Made by a program: the position numbers and the translations under genes. The notes under the pieces are model-generated. The model did no database searches and was not told the origin of the DNA. It saw only the letters and a program-made list of their open reading frames with translations. From contig CAWEGO010000001.1 in the NCBI GenBank assembly GCA_963808725.1, positions 930,001 through 994,000 of the forward strand: a DNA stretch of 64,000 nt. The letters run 5' to 3'. Within the stretch, counting starts at the first letter, position 1, and each line of letters begins with the position of its first letter. Of the stretch, positions 63,735 to 64,000 are shown piece by piece. This stretch comes from JAHFUA01 sp963808725. GTDB lineage: Bacteria; Acidobacteriota; Terriglobia; Terriglobales; Acidobacteriaceae.

Positions 63735-63763
63735 ATCGTACCGCAACGAATCGTATGCTGCAA
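63735..63763 (-). promoter_or_regulatory. Promoter of the 103-residue gene
   Basis: On the - strand, TTGCAG and TACGAT are separated by 17 bases, 43 bases upstream of the start codon. Confidence 0.55.
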
Positions 63764-63960
63764 CTAAAATCTGTAACGAACGTAACATCCCAGCGATCTG
63801 CTGCGTATGCTTAAAAATCGCCCCCCCTTACGTATTACCAAGAAGATGCACGGGCTGCGTTGCGCTAAGACTTGCTAAGAGTTCACCCGTATGGCGGGAA
63901 CAGCTTTACTCTGGTGGGCGGTGAAACGGCCCGGAAACTCTCTTGAGGAGGTGCCCCGCC

Positions 63961-64000
63961 ATGGCTTCCGTTGCGGTGGCTAAGAGCAAGCGCAATTTCG
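63961..64000 (+). CDS. Start of a gene cut by the window end
   Basis: ATG 63961 after a strong site (gaggaggt, about 63944-63951). Only 13 residues are visible, MASVAVAKSKRNF. Some acidobacterial Crp/Fnr-type regulators begin in a similar way, but this is too short to decide. Confidence 0.5.
   Translation, partial: MASVAVAKSKRNF

Overview
The window reads as a chromosomal segment of a high-GC Gram-negative bacterium, most likely an acidobacterium (Terriglobia/Koribacter-like). This is inferred from gene content and style (two nuo clusters, RND and MacAB-type exporters, OmpA, many small secreted proteins, abundant short-unit repeat arrays between genes). No marker gene in the window fixes the taxonomy.

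Left part (1-16.7 kb): energy metabolism. The end of one nuo operon (nuoN, + strand) runs into a gene set for the membrane part of ATP synthase (atpZ, atpI, atpB, atpE) and a CBS-domain gene. A second nuo operon on the - strand, nuoA-C-D-E-F-G-H-J-K-L-M-N, converges on it from a clear sigma70-type promoter at 16.7 kb. This second operon has no nuoB and no nuoI.

Middle part (16.7-44.4 kb): housekeeping and accessory genes. These include ada, a thiS-like gene whose membrane tail is split by an IS110-family element, a merR gene with a strong palindromic operator, ribBA with a degenerate cyclohydrolase half, two tRNA-Leu genes plus a 3' tRNA-Leu remnant, a MacAB-like ABC exporter, a frameshifted cytochrome-like gene, a STAS protein, asnB, a methyltransferase, a glycosyltransferase, an aminotransferase, two small secreted proteins, an MBL hydrolase, secG, and the glycolytic set gap-pgk-(macro)-tpiA. 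Several intergenic spaces carry 7-mer or 8-mer tandem arrays, often paired with an inverted array.

Right part (44.4-64 kb): probable genomic island and its surroundings. A tyrosine integrase sits directly behind tRNA-Gln(CTG). It is followed by a broken universal stress gene, a four-gene RND efflux operon (adaptor, two pumps, outer-membrane factor), several decayed small genes, a hybrid histidine kinase flanked by a 67-bp direct repeat, an ompA-family gene, small zinc-finger or hypothetical genes, and the first 40 bases of a further gene. No right attachment site was found, so the island boundary is unknown.

The most unusual signals are: the IS110/IS1111-type insertion whose 3' noncoding end could encode a guide (bridge/seek) RNA and whose removal restores a membrane-protein reading frame; the families of 7-mer and 8-mer arrays; the nuo operon lacking B and I; a nested 162-bp palindromic element; and a mini inverted-repeat insertion with a target duplication in the integrase.
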